A DNA stretch of 64,000 bases from Archegozetes longisetosus (Eukaryota; Arthropoda; Arachnida; Sarcoptiformes; Trhypochthoniidae): positions 288,001 to 352,000 of the forward strand of contig JAEMBT020000003.1 of NCBI GenBank assembly GCA_018873245.2. The letters run 5' to 3'. Each line of letters opens with the position of its first letter. Position 1 is the first letter of the stretch. A program made the translations under genes and the position numbers. The notes below the pieces were generated by a model. It did no database searches. It was given only the letters and a program-made list of their open reading frames with translations, and was not told the origin of the DNA. This document shows, one piece after another, positions 1-10,400 of the stretch.

Positions 1-905
1 GAGAACAAACTTTTAGTTCTGACAAATGTGTTGACTTCTGAATTCTGATTCAACACAAGTTCGGTCCTCTGTATGTACAGTCTTGAGATTTTATAATGTA
101 ATTTAATTTTTAGAATGTAATTCAATGCAATATTGATTCATGAATAGAGTGATTTGAATGAATCTGATAAATTATCAATGACAATACTAAGCTGATTACA
201 AATTAGACAATACGAATTACTTTTCAGTTAATCCAATTCGTGTTAATCTTTAGTTTAAATACAAGTTTCTCTGAGGGTAAATAGAAATGTAATTGACTTC
301 ACTAAGATAACCATTTATTTATAGTAAATAAACAAAATAGTAATTAAGTATCTCTATCTATAAATGTATTTTTTCATTGGCATTTTTAATGTTTTAAATA
401 TAAAATAAATGCTACAAAAGTTTGGAAAAATAATTCTAGTTTCATTTTATATTTGTGTGATTTATCGAGCTGTGAAGCTGTGATATGGAGCTATAAATAT
501 AGAACTGGTATAAAGTTGTGAATCTTTTGCTTTTTCTTCCAATTTTTGTCAATTATTAATTGAGTGTAAGTTTTAACGTTAATTATAATCTCCCAAAAAA
601 CCTACTTATCACTTGTGCTGTCCATCAATTGGGATCTCATTCTGGAAAATAAGGTCACGTTTAGTTGTGAATTATTGAACTTATTTGCAGATCTGTACCA
701 TGTCTATAGTCTCGCTCTTTAGTCTATTTTCGCTTTCATTCTTGTCTCGCTCTCTCATAGCCTGAGGGTATCCCTTCTAAAGTCATTATTTTACATATGT
801 TTTTAAGGTTACGCACACGTTGTGTCATATTTTTGGACTCAAGAAAACCATCAAAATATAGATTGACTTCAATACAATACAATTTATAAAAAACAACTTT
901 TGTTT
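1..905. other. AT-rich intergenic stretch
   Basis: No long open frame, repeat array or RNA gene is recognisable here. It is upstream sequence of the cuticle-type gene. Confidence 0.5.
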
Positions 906-918
906 TGAGCACTTCCTC

Positions 919-980
919 ACAAAAGTCGTCTTTAATGATGAAAAGTGGTTCAGAGTTTTCTTCCGGACTAAACCAGACAC
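919..980 (+). pseudogene. Possible Tc1/mariner transposase fragment
   Basis: One frame reads VVFNDEKWFRVFF, which resembles the segment around the first catalytic aspartate of Tc1/mariner transposases (pattern FSDEkwF). No other part of a transposase is visible nearby. It ends about 15 bases before the TATA box of the cuticle-type gene. The match is short and could be chance. Confidence 0.3.
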
Positions 981-994
981 TCCCTCGTGAAGAC

Positions 995-1001
995 TATAAA
1001 A
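995..1001 (+). promoter_or_regulatory. TATA box of the cuticle-type gene
   Basis: TATAAAA lies about 30 bases upstream of an initiator-like ATCATT (1026-1031) and 87 bases upstream of the start codon. The spacing fits a TATA-driven arthropod structural-protein promoter. Confidence 0.6.
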
Positions 1002-1081
1002 GAGAGTTTTTGAATTGAGTTTCGGATCATTTTTAGAGAAGTTTTTGAGGCAAAAATTTCTATAATAAACCTGAACAGAAA

Positions 1082-1935
1082 ATGTTTAAAGTAAGTAAAG
1101 TTTTGTTTTATAAGTGTATCCCTTATTATTGTAAAGTAACTCATCTTAAAGTCCTTTTATTATAAATTTGTGTTTATTTCTGTTCCATTGAAGTTCTTTT
1201 TGTTGTCTTTGGTCATCGCTTATGCAAATGCGGGCGCATTACTGAATGGCGCAAATTTAGGACAATTAAGCGGTGGTTTCACTCGAAGCTTAAATTTTGG
1301 CCTCTCAGCTAATGATGGTTCATATGGCGGGCAAGGAGTATTGACTAATGGCTATTCTTCAGCACCATCTGGTCCGATCACAGCTGCCATTCAGTCCAAG
1401 AGGACATATGAGATCCGTCCTGTGTCTCTGCCTCAAGAACCAGCCATTCCTCAGCTCATAGAAGTGGATGCGAGCGAACAGCCTGTTCAACTGCTCTTCA
1501 GATCCATGTCTTCTCCTGTTCTCGTGCAGCAGGTCCACACTCCTGGAGAACCAGGTTTGGAGTCAATCAATAATTGAAACCTTATTCAATTGATTATTTT
1601 ACTGTGGTTCAGGTCAATTTGACGCTACAAAATCTGAGGACGAACCGCATCGCGTTCTGCACGAAGTCTTCAAACCAGTCATTCAAGAAGTACGAGAAGT
1701 CATTCAGCCTCTTCGTCGAGTCGTTCAAGAAGTGAAGCCTGTCCTAGAGGAAGTTCAGACAATTGTAGCGAAAGGCGAGCCGCGAGTGAAGGCGGTGTTG
1801 ACTCCAATCCCCACTCCAGCCATCACGCGAGTAGCAAAGCCGATTGCTGCTGCAGTCGAGGCCCCGATTGTTGAAACGCCGGATCAGGACGAGGGATACG
1901 GCTATAAGAAAGGCGCTGCTGCTAAAAAGGCGTGA
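1082..1935 (+). CDS. Secreted cuticle-type protein, three exons
   Basis: Exons are 1082-1090, 1194-1554 and 1613-1935, joined at GTAAGT...AAG and GGTTTGG...TTCAG boundaries, in phase, giving 230 residues. The first exon encodes only Met-Phe-Lys, a common layout in arthropod cuticle genes. Residues 1 to about 18 form a signal peptide (FFLLSLVIAYANA). The middle is Gly/Ser-rich, followed by QLLFRSMSSPVLVQQVHTPG and then a repetitive Val/Glu/Gln tract (PVIQEVREVIQP, RRVVQEVKPVLEEV) ending in an Ala/Lys-rich tail. I associate this tract and the EDEPHR.LHEV motif with secreted cuticle-associated proteins of mites and ticks. There is no chitin-binding Rebers-Riddiford motif. The promoter has a TATA box at 995. 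The fold and role are inferred from composition and exon layout. Confidence 0.8.
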
Positions 1936-2065
1936 ATATTCTTTTTAAAAAGAGAATTTTTAATGAAATAAGTATTAAACTCATATTTGTTTCAAGTATT
2001 TAAACAACTTTTTACTCAAAATCCAAAGTTTGTCCAAATATTAATCTTGTGTTCATTTTTATGGA

Positions 2066-2071
2066 AATAAA
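2066..2071 (+). terminator. Poly(A) signal of the cuticle-type gene
   Basis: AATAAA lies 131 bases after the stop codon at 1933-1935. It is the best canonical signal in the 3' flank. Confidence 0.5.
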
Positions 2072-3375
2072 TAATGATTTTGCGAATTATGATTCATGTA
2101 TTTATGAAGTTTTGCGATTGTATAGAGAGCAAATTAATGAATAAGAGTATAGAAACTGTTTTTTCGCTCTTAACTGCATTGACCGCAAAAGTATTCACAC
2201 GTTAAATTCAATGGTCGCGTTCTCAAAGCATTCATTTCTAAACTTTTCACTTTCATTAATGCTCGAAATAGTCGAGAAAATTTTTAAAGAAAAATTGATG
2301 ATCGCTGAAAGAGTATTTAAATATTAGTTAGAAATAATCTCTTAATAACTTCGGTTCTATTTTCAGTTTTTCTTTTAGAATCGTTTTTTGCTTGATTTAT
2401 GTCATTTTTTGCGAATGAATGCAAAACAGAAACGCATGTGAGGCAAATGTTTTCTATTTCTTAAGTGTTAAAGCTTATAGAACGAAGTTTAACATTCTAA
2501 ATTTTTTCCTATCCTGAGCGCAGCGCCCTAAATCTCTAATCTAACTTAACTAACTTAACTAGCTTAATGGGACTAACGGCAATACCACTAATTCAGGTTA
2601 ACTTAATTAGGTTAGGTTGGCAGAATGTAGCGCTTAGCAGTACTAGGCTTATGTCAATATTGAGAATATTAAACCTTATCCCCTATTAATTAGAAATGGA
2701 AAAACAGAAATAGTTATTTCTCCGCATCTTGTATAGAGCTAAGATCCATTTCAGACTTCAAGTCCAAAGTGTGCCTCTGAGGAAGGATACAATGAATTCA
2801 CTATATAGTACCAATAATGCATTCCAAACTCGTCTGCTGACGCTTATACTTAGAGCGAAGGCTTATTCGGTGCAGAAATGATATCCAGACAATAATAGGA
2901 GTCATGGAGACCATCGGAATTGAGTCAAGTTTGAGAATACAAGTCCTATTGATTACAATTCAATTCGTTTGTTTTGATAACGCTTGAAGCCATTTAATAA
3001 ACACTTTATTTACTTTAAAATTCTAACGAAAATAGCTGCTTTTGCGTAAGGTTCTTGTTAAAATTGAGTCGAGTTTTGATCAAAACTTCAATATAAATTA
3101 TATCAAACGGCATAATTGAAATGTATAACATATTTAAATATTTTGATTTGAATGAATTTAAGCGTCAAATCTTTTTCATAACTTTCGTGACTAATATTAT
3201 TAATTAATATTTTGGTTAAATTATTATCGAATTTGATAGGATTGTCATTAAGTAAGTTTGAGATTAATATAAAAGAATATGTCTAAAATTACCTAAGTGC
3301 GTCCCCTAACGCAACATATCAGATATTATACAGTACCAAGGCCTAATTCAGAAATAAAAAGAATTTTGTCAATCG
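2072..3375. other. Intergenic AT-rich DNA
   Basis: There is no supportable gene. Around 2530-2620 there are short CTAACTTAACTAACTTAA-like repeats. From about 3400 the base composition turns GC-richer, where the transposase relic that hosts the retrovirus begins. Confidence 0.4.
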
Positions 3376-3399
3376 ATGAACTCGTTCAGGAGTTATAGC

Positions 3400-3590
3400 C
3401 AACAAACAAGTAGATTTTGGTAGGATCGGAATGGGCCAGCGGCTGCAACGGGGTCCACCTTCCCGCGGTGCCGACAGGCAACAGGTCTCGTAAAAGGCCT
3501 GGATAAGTGCTCCGGGTCGCATTATGCCGGCATGGCATCCGCTAGCGGCAGGGGATCTCAGGCGGTACTTGGACATGACTGACCTTCGCA
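3400..3590 (+). pseudogene. Left flank of the DDE transposase relic split by the retrovirus
   Basis: This GC-richer stretch abuts the retrovirus. Read across the empty site (3590 to 15991), the plus strand gives LTFAISLGFYQLKQ, which joins the recognisable C-terminal part at 15991-16335. The upstream coding part is too decayed to define. Its extent is a guess. Confidence 0.3.
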
Positions 3591-3594
3591 ATAT
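3591..3594. repeat. Target-site duplication ATAT (left)
   Basis: ATAT directly precedes the TG start of the 5' LTR and is repeated at 15987-15990 directly after the CA end of the 3' LTR. A 4-base duplication is normal for Ty3/gypsy integration. Confidence 0.75.
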
Positions 3595-4082
3595 TGTAAT
3601 AACGTCTTAGTTTCCTAATTAGACCTATGTCATAATATTTTTGTAATAACCTATATTTCTAAACTCTAATTCTCATAACTCACCTTATATGTCAACATTT
3701 ATTACTGACTTAAAGATTACTTTTTTTTGTACAAAAGAAATCTTCACATGCTTGTCTCAACTGTAAAAGTTATGAAGACAGATGATAGTAAGCATATTTC
3801 ATCTCTTAAAACCTACCTAAGTATGTCCTAAATATACAATTTTCCAATCATAGCTAAATGTGCTATTAACCTTGTAAGATTTAACCTATCGTTGTAAAAT
3901 ATTTTTCAACTTAACCCGCCTATTGTTCCTATAAAATGTCGTGTTTTTCCTAAATTTTTCGCTCTTTCTTCCAGTGTTAAAAATCCTGTGAAATCTTATG
4001 TAATTTGTGGTTATGTTAAATAAAGTGCTATATTTTAAAAATTGATTTCGTACAAGCTCCTATTAAAGATCCAGACTTTACA
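3595..4082 (+). repeat. 5' LTR
   Basis: It is 488 bases, TGTAA...TTACA, and matches 15499-15986. The only difference I saw is G/A at about 3852 versus 15756. It contains TATAAAA at 3930-3936 and AATAAA at 4019-4024, giving a plausible U3-R-U5 order. Confidence 0.93.
3930..3936 (+). promoter_or_regulatory. LTR TATA box
   Basis: TATAAAA lies in the 5' LTR, about 85 bases before the AATAAA signal. The same motif is in the 3' LTR at 15834-15840. It probably drives the genomic transcript. Confidence 0.5.
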
Positions 4083-4084
4083 AT

Positions 4085-4102
4085 TGGAGGCACCTCTGGG
4101 AT
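4085..4102 (+). promoter_or_regulatory. tRNA primer-binding site
   Basis: Two bases after the 5' LTR the sequence reads TGGAGGCACCTCTGGGAT. It begins with TGG, complementary to the CCA end of a tRNA, as expected for a minus-strand primer site. I could not assign the tRNA species. Confidence 0.6.
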
Positions 4103-4336
4103 AGGAGTTGAAGATGTATAGAAATCAATGTTGTATTTATTGAAGTTATAAGTATAAATGAAGTTGTCAATTCTTACCCTTTGTCTTAAAATTGTGTGGT
4201 TTGAACTGTGGTCGTAATCAGTGTCTGCAATTGGTCACCAGCATCGGCTTCGCGGTGGTTGCGTCGACTGAATCACAGAGGAGCAACACACAAATAAAGG
4301 AAAAAAACACTTCTTTGATTTTTTTAGTTTATTAAA

Positions 4337-5515
4337 ATGCCAATTAGAGGGCAATCTGAGTTATCCACTTCTAGTTCAGAAGTGACTGGTTTGACGGCTA
4401 AGGAACTTAAAGATATTGTATCAGATGTAGTCCGTATGTCAATGACTACATCTAGTAGCTTAAGATTAGAGCCTTTCACAGGTCGCGATACCCGAGAACT
4501 CGTAAAGTGGCTACGAGAATTCGAGTATCACGCAGATGCAAATAATTGAGATGATGCTGCTAAGTTGCGCAAATTTCCCACATATCTTAGAGATTATGGT
4601 CTACTGTGGTATGACCAGAATGTTAAGCGTGCAGGCGTAAATGCTCCAACAGATTGGAAAAGCCTCAAACATCTGATCACCACAGACTTACTTTCTACTA
4701 ACCACAAAAGCTATTTACACAGCGAGCTAAGGCGTCGCAAGCAAGCTTTAGGCGAAAGCGTTTATAATTACATTCTTGCTAAACCAGATTTGTGTCTCGA
4801 ATTAGATGATAGCATGAATGAAAGCGATATGATGGAGTATATGTATCAGGTAATGAAACCTGATATTGCAAAAGTGCTACGGTCTCATGCTCCTAAAACT
4901 ATGAACGCATTCATAGATAGGGCAAAACAGATAGAACGTGGCATTGAAGAGTGCGAAACTTCTGGGATTTCCGAAAGTAGGTCGGAAGCAGAGTTATCTA
5001 CTTTAATGAAAAATTTTGGAGATATGGTAAGAAATCTCACTCATACTTTGAAAAATAATAGCCGTCAAAATAATGCCTCATACCAGTTAAACAGATAATA
5101 TAATGGTCAAAACAGTTTTCGTCGTGGCAATCGAAACTGGGACAGGTATGAGACACGCGTAAGTCGCGATAGCAGATCTTTAAGCCCTAACTATAATAGA
5201 AATGGGTTTAACTCTCAAAATACAGAGTTCAGACGTTCTCTACCAAGAGACGATTTTAACTCGAGGAGAAACACAGCTCCTAAACGAGTTAACTTTAATT
5301 TTGATGAAAAATTAACACAAAGTCGAAATACCGAAGGTAAAGGTATATGTTATAATTGTCAAGAACCTGGACATCATTTACGAAATTGTCCGTATAAACA
5401 AGGTAACCGATCAAGAGAAAACAGTCCTTATCGGTCTAAACAAAGCAATGCAGGACTGAGTCACACTGTTCAGCAAGCTATACATCCCTACGTACCTAAA
5501 TGTAAAAACAAATTA
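4337..5515 (+). pseudogene. gag: Retroviral gag, interrupted by two stops
   Basis: This is the capsid/nucleocapsid polyprotein of the endogenous retrovirus. The start ATG at 4337 is the first after the leader. The frame is open except for TGA at 4547-4549 and TAA at 5096-5098; both flanks continue in the same frame with coherent composition. The capsid-like part has the typical helical run (FTGRD...LVKWLREFE, TDWKSLKHLI, RRRKQALGESVYNYI). An Arg/Asn-rich segment follows, then one CCHC zinc knuckle at 5348-5389 (C-X2-C-X4-H-X4-C). It runs in frame into the protease with no stop between. The two stops predict truncated Gag unless read through. This is standard for the family apart from the breaks. 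Confidence 0.8.
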
Positions 5516-6796
5516 ATGTTTGTTAATGTAAAAATAAAAGGGTGTGAAATTTGTTCATTGGTTGATACGGGTTCAGAGAATACTATGATTTCTCATGATC
5601 TTGCATTAAAACTTGGTCTTAACATTGAAAAGTATACAGGTAGACCAATTACTGGAATTAACTCAAAGCCTGTAAAAATTAGCGGCCAAGTACAGCTCGA
5701 TATTATCGTCTTTGATGATAAAAAAGAGCGTTCTATATCAATAACTGCTGTTGTTGTTCTAAAATTTCACTTAGATCTATTGTTGGGATATGACTTTCAT
5801 CGTGCATCTAAATCGGTGATCGATATCTATAATAATAACATTGTGTTTAATTCTGCAGCATTCAAGGAAAACGAAATAATTGATGTTAAAAGCCCAAAAT
5901 CCCCAAAAATATTAAACAAAATGCATGCGATAGAAAATATTGAAATACCAGCTAATGGAATGCAGGTTGTAAAGTGTGCGCCAAGCTATAAGAAAACCTT
6001 ACTGAGTGCAAACTGCTATACGCAGTCAAACCCAACAATACTTTCTAAACGCAAACTATATGTGAAAGAGCAAAATATTACCCTCAAAAATGGGATTGCT
6101 CGCGTTCCTGTAGTAAACCTTTCTGATAAACCTATAACTATATCTGCCGGTAGCATTGTAAGCGATTATGAGTTACCATCCATTTGTGCTGCTGCTTTCT
6201 CAAAACCGGATTTCGATCCACTATTAAATGCGACTATGGCAGAAATTATTCGAAAAGATAAACGTGCCTATTTGGTTTTCTGTCGAATCTTAGACAAGGC
6301 TGAAGAGAAGGCGGAGAGCATAATAACGGTTTTAAACCGCCTATGTAAATTTTGTCTCACCATTGGCTGTTTATCTGGAGAGCAATGCCCTAGAAGGCAG
6401 TCTTATCTAACCAACCACGGGAACTATAAAGATAAAGTCGTAAGTAAGTATACAAACGTTTTAATCCTGTGTGGTGAGTACACTCTTCTTTGCATGGGTA
6501 ATGAAGAAAGACTCAAAAAAGAGGAACCTAAGCCCACAGAGCCTAATAAACCATTGGATCAATATTTTCTTACTAAAGACGATATTAAGAAATCTGCTGA
6601 ATATCTATATAAGCAAATCTATGCACGGGCTGTAGACAGTAATGATCCTTTAAATGTAATTCATTTTATGAAAATCTTTGCAAATACTGCAACCATTATA
6701 AATGCTGTGACGAGACTACAACTTGCATATACGAGCCGATATGTACCGAAAGCGCAAATTATCAAAAAATTAAGGAATATGAAAAAAAGAAATTGA
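5516..6796 (+). pseudogene. Retroviral protease plus unusual downstream region
   Basis: This continues in the gag frame (open from 5099). The aspartic protease active site is LVDTGSENTM, with Asp codon 5564-5566, followed by a flap-like region and HLDLLLGYDF. After the protease, about 200 residues (from roughly 6100) have no domain I recognise. They include a Cys-containing stretch (LNRLCKFCLTIGCLSGEQCP) and a Lys/Glu-rich helical part. In ordinary Ty3/gypsy elements RT follows the protease much sooner. The frame ends at TGA 6794-6796, just after a run of seven A at 6782-6788. The next frame over is open there and leads into the following ORF, so a slip or indel in the A run is likely. Confidence 0.7.
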
Positions 6797-6866
6797 AGAC
6801 AAAATAACTGATTTTATAAACGAATGGCAAATTCCAAAGGAAGTTATCGATCGATATCGCAACTCA

Positions 6867-7499
6867 ATGAATACAATAGGTCCTTATCATGATAATGCGA
6901 AGAGAACAATGAATTTTGCTAACCCCTCATTTGATCTTTCTGAATTCCTGACTAACGATACACTTGATGACACTCAAAACAATCATTTTGATAATGAGTT
7001 TGAAGATGTAGAGTTACAAAGCCTCAGTAGCGACTCAATAACCAACCTTAACCTAGAAGCATTATATGAAGATATTGATATTTTGAGTTCTATGATGGAT
7101 CCTCTTCTATATGATGCAAATATAGCAGGAAGTGATTTTAACACAGAAGCAAATGAAAAAGACGAGATCGCTGGAAATGTTACTACAAGTAATGCTAACG
7201 AGCTAAACTCTGAAAACTTATATGAATGTAGCAAAACTTTGAATAAAGAAACTTCAAATAAATATTCAGACTCATTACAAGAAGTTATGGACCATATTGA
7301 TGATTTAAATTATCATTATGAGTGTAATGCAGGATTTTCTTATGATGCTGATTGTAGTAGTCCCATTGATTCGGGCGACAGTAGTCTTTTCGATTCTGAT
7401 GATGAATTAGAAGAGAACAATAAAGACTATCCAAAGGCTATATATTCAAGGCAAGCAAATTATATCCAGAGGGAAATGATTCTCTTATTGATGACATGA
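6867..7499 (+). CDS. Acidic retroviral segment between protease and RT
   Basis: This encodes 210 residues rich in Asp, Asn, Glu and Ser, with no recognised domain. The frame is also open upstream to about 6783, so it probably continues the preceding polyprotein after a frame change rather than starting at this Met. It ends at TGA 7497-7499, overlapping the ATG of the next frame (ATGA at 7496-7499). The pol frame is also open upstream of that ATG with natural-looking sequence, which suggests a further one-base change around 7450-7475. It may be a linker or transactivator-like acidic segment. No function can be assigned from sequence alone. Confidence 0.5.
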   Translation: MNTIGPYHDNAKRTMNFANPSFDLSEFLTNDTLDDTQNNHFDNEFEDVELQSLSSDSITNLNLEALYEDIDILSSMMDPLLYDANIAGSDFNTEANEKDEIAGNVTTSNANELNSENLYECSKTLNKETSNKYSDSLQEVMDHIDDLNYHYECNAGFSYDADCSSPIDSGDSSLFDSDDELEENNKDYPKAIYSRQANYIQREMILLLMT

Positions 7500-10400
7500 A
7501 GTTCGCGGCTGATCGATTTGAGTTATTGATAGCATTAGCTAAGCTAAAGACAAATGATATACTCAACATCTTTTATTATTTCGATCAACTTTGTATTCGA
7601 TGTAATATATGTCATTTGAAACTAAACGGCGACATAGGAAAGAGTTGTGATCTTTCTAAATATTCACGCTTAGAAAATACTAATAAGCCTTATGCACAGT
7701 ATGATCCATTTCGAGTATGGCGTGAAATGAACACCTTAATGCATCAATTTATTGTCAGCAGTAACATTCCTTTGAATATCGTGGAATCTTATCGACACAA
7801 TGGACCAATACGTGATTGTCCTTTATACACGTTGAAATGGGAAACCAAAGGTCGATGGTCACCCTCTGATGGAAGATGGGTAGACAATAAAACCGGAAGA
7901 CCTATACAAATTCCTGTTGCTAGCGGCTTTATGGACACTGGTCCAGAGATTGATGATGTGATGCAGGATCAATTATCAGATTTAATGAATGAATTTGCAG
8001 ATATGTTAGCTTTCGATCCAACAAATATCGGAACTTGCAAAATAATCAAACATAAAATTGATACTGAAGACCACCCACCAATACATCTAAATCCATACAT
8101 ATATGCTGCATTTCTTCGAGAGGAAATAAACCGACAAGTTCAAGAACTTCTCGATATGGGCATAATAGTACGGTCTAAGTCCCCTTGGAGTTCCCCAGTA
8201 GTTCTAGTTGATAAAAAGGACGGAACAAAACGCATGTGCGTCGATAATCGGAAATTAAATAGTATAACTAAGAGTGATGTATATCCTCTTCCTTCAATAA
8301 GCGTTGCATTAAGCAGTTTACAAGGAGCAAAATATTTTTCATCATTCGATCTTAATTGTGGTTACCATCAAATAGAGATAGATAAAAGGGATTGTGAAAA
8401 GACTGCATTTATAACTCAAGACGGGTTATTTGAATATACAAAAATGAACTTCGGTTTGAAGACTGCTCTGGCCTGCTTTGCTCGAGCTATGGACATAACT
8501 CTAAGTAATTTGAAGTATTCATCAGTCTTAGTTTACTTAGACGACATATTGGTATTCAGTAAAGACTTTTCAAGTCATCTTAAACACATTCGAGAAGTAT
8601 TACAAAGACTTAAATCTGCCGGATTTACAATCAAACCAAATAAATGCTCATTGGCCATGCAATCAGTTAAGTTTTTGGGACATGTTGTAGATTCAACTGG
8701 AATTCGTACAGATCCTGATAAAATAAAGGGAATAACAAATTTTCCTATACCGAAAACTTTAACTCAAGTACGAGGATTTATTGGTCGAGCATCTTATTAT
8801 CGAAAGTTTATACCATATTTTTCTGAGGTCGCTGAACCATTGACTCGACTTACAAAGAAGCATATGAGGTTTCAATGGGGACCAGAACAAATGCAAGCTT
8901 TTACACAATTGAAAACTCTTCTAAGCAGTGAACCGGTTTTAACACATTTCGATAGTAAGAAACCTTTAGAAGTACGTTGTGATGCTAGCTTTATAGGGAT
9001 AGGTGCTGAATTGGTTCAACTTGAAGAACTAGGTTGGAAACTAGTAGCAAATGCAAATCGTTTGCTAAGTGAAGCAGAACGCAATTATTGTACCTCTGAG
9101 CGAGAATGTCTTGCTATTGTATATGCTACTGATAAGTTTGCACCTTATATACATGGATTGAAATTCACAGTAGTAACTGATCATTTAAGTCTAAAATGGT
9201 TAACAGAAAAGTCAACGCTCTCTCCTCGTTTAATACGATGGGCTTTACATCTTCAAAAATATGACTTTGATGTTGTATACCGCAGCGGTCGGTTAATGAA
9301 GGACGCTGATGCTCTAAGTAGGTGTCCTGTGGATCCTCCTGAAAATATAATTGAAAATACTGAAAGGTATGCCATGGCTAGTATATCGCAATCAGAAGAC
9401 GAGCAAGACGTGCCTTCTGATGTTTCACGCTTTAATATGATAAATATGTCTAAACTGCAAAGAGAGGATAAATTCTTCGGTAGCATTATAAAATCACTTG
9501 AAGCAGATGAATCGAGTTGTTATGAAGCGGAGTATGTTCTAAAAGATAATATACTTTTCTTTGCCGATCCTATTAGTCGGTTGCGAAGTAAATTGTTAAT
9601 CTGTATACCTGAGTCGCTCTTGCACGAGCTTCTTTATTCATTTCATGATGATTACATGTCAGCACACTTGGGTATCAATAAAACAAAGGCAAAAATTAAA
9701 GAACGATTTTTCTGGCCAAATATGGATCAGGATATTGAATACTATGTAAAATCATGCGTTGATTGTCAAACAAAGAAAACCCCAAACCTTCAAAAAGCAG
9801 GTTTATTGGTCCCAGTAAAAGTGGGAGGACCATTTGAAAAATGGGGAATTGACATTTTAGGACCATTTCCAGTCTCAGGCAACGGCAATAATAACATAAT
9901 AGTAGCAACTGAATATATGACAAAGTTTGCTGAAACTAAGGCTGTGCCAAAAGCTGATAAATGGGAAGTCGCAAAGTTTATCGATGAGCAAATCATCTTC
10001 AAGCATGGAGCTCCATATAGTATTGTTACAGATCAAGGAAAAGTATTTTCGAGCAATTTGTGTAAACAGATATATGAAAATCATGAAATCGCTCACATTC
10101 GCACTTCCAGTGATTATACACAAGCAAATGGGCTTGTGGAACGCTTGAATAAAACTTTAGCAGAAATGATTTCTCATTATGTAGCAGACAAACAATCTGA
10201 TTGGGATAAGTTTTTACTGCATGTAACATTCGCTTATAACACAAGCGTTCAACAAAGTACACATTACTCTCCCTTCGTTTTAACTTATGCGAGAGAACCT
10301 ATATTCCCAGCAGAGATAACAATGGGAAGACCGTCTTTGGGTGTTTCTGATGTGGATCAGTATGTTGCACTCAGAGACAAATATATCAAAAATGCGCGAG

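Noticed and set aside
3343..3591. 82-codon minus-strand ORF that joins another minus-strand ORF across the retrovirus
   Set aside because: The joined frame (with 15939-16181) is long, but the plus strand there matches a transposase motif (YQLKQ...), which explains the conserved composition better.
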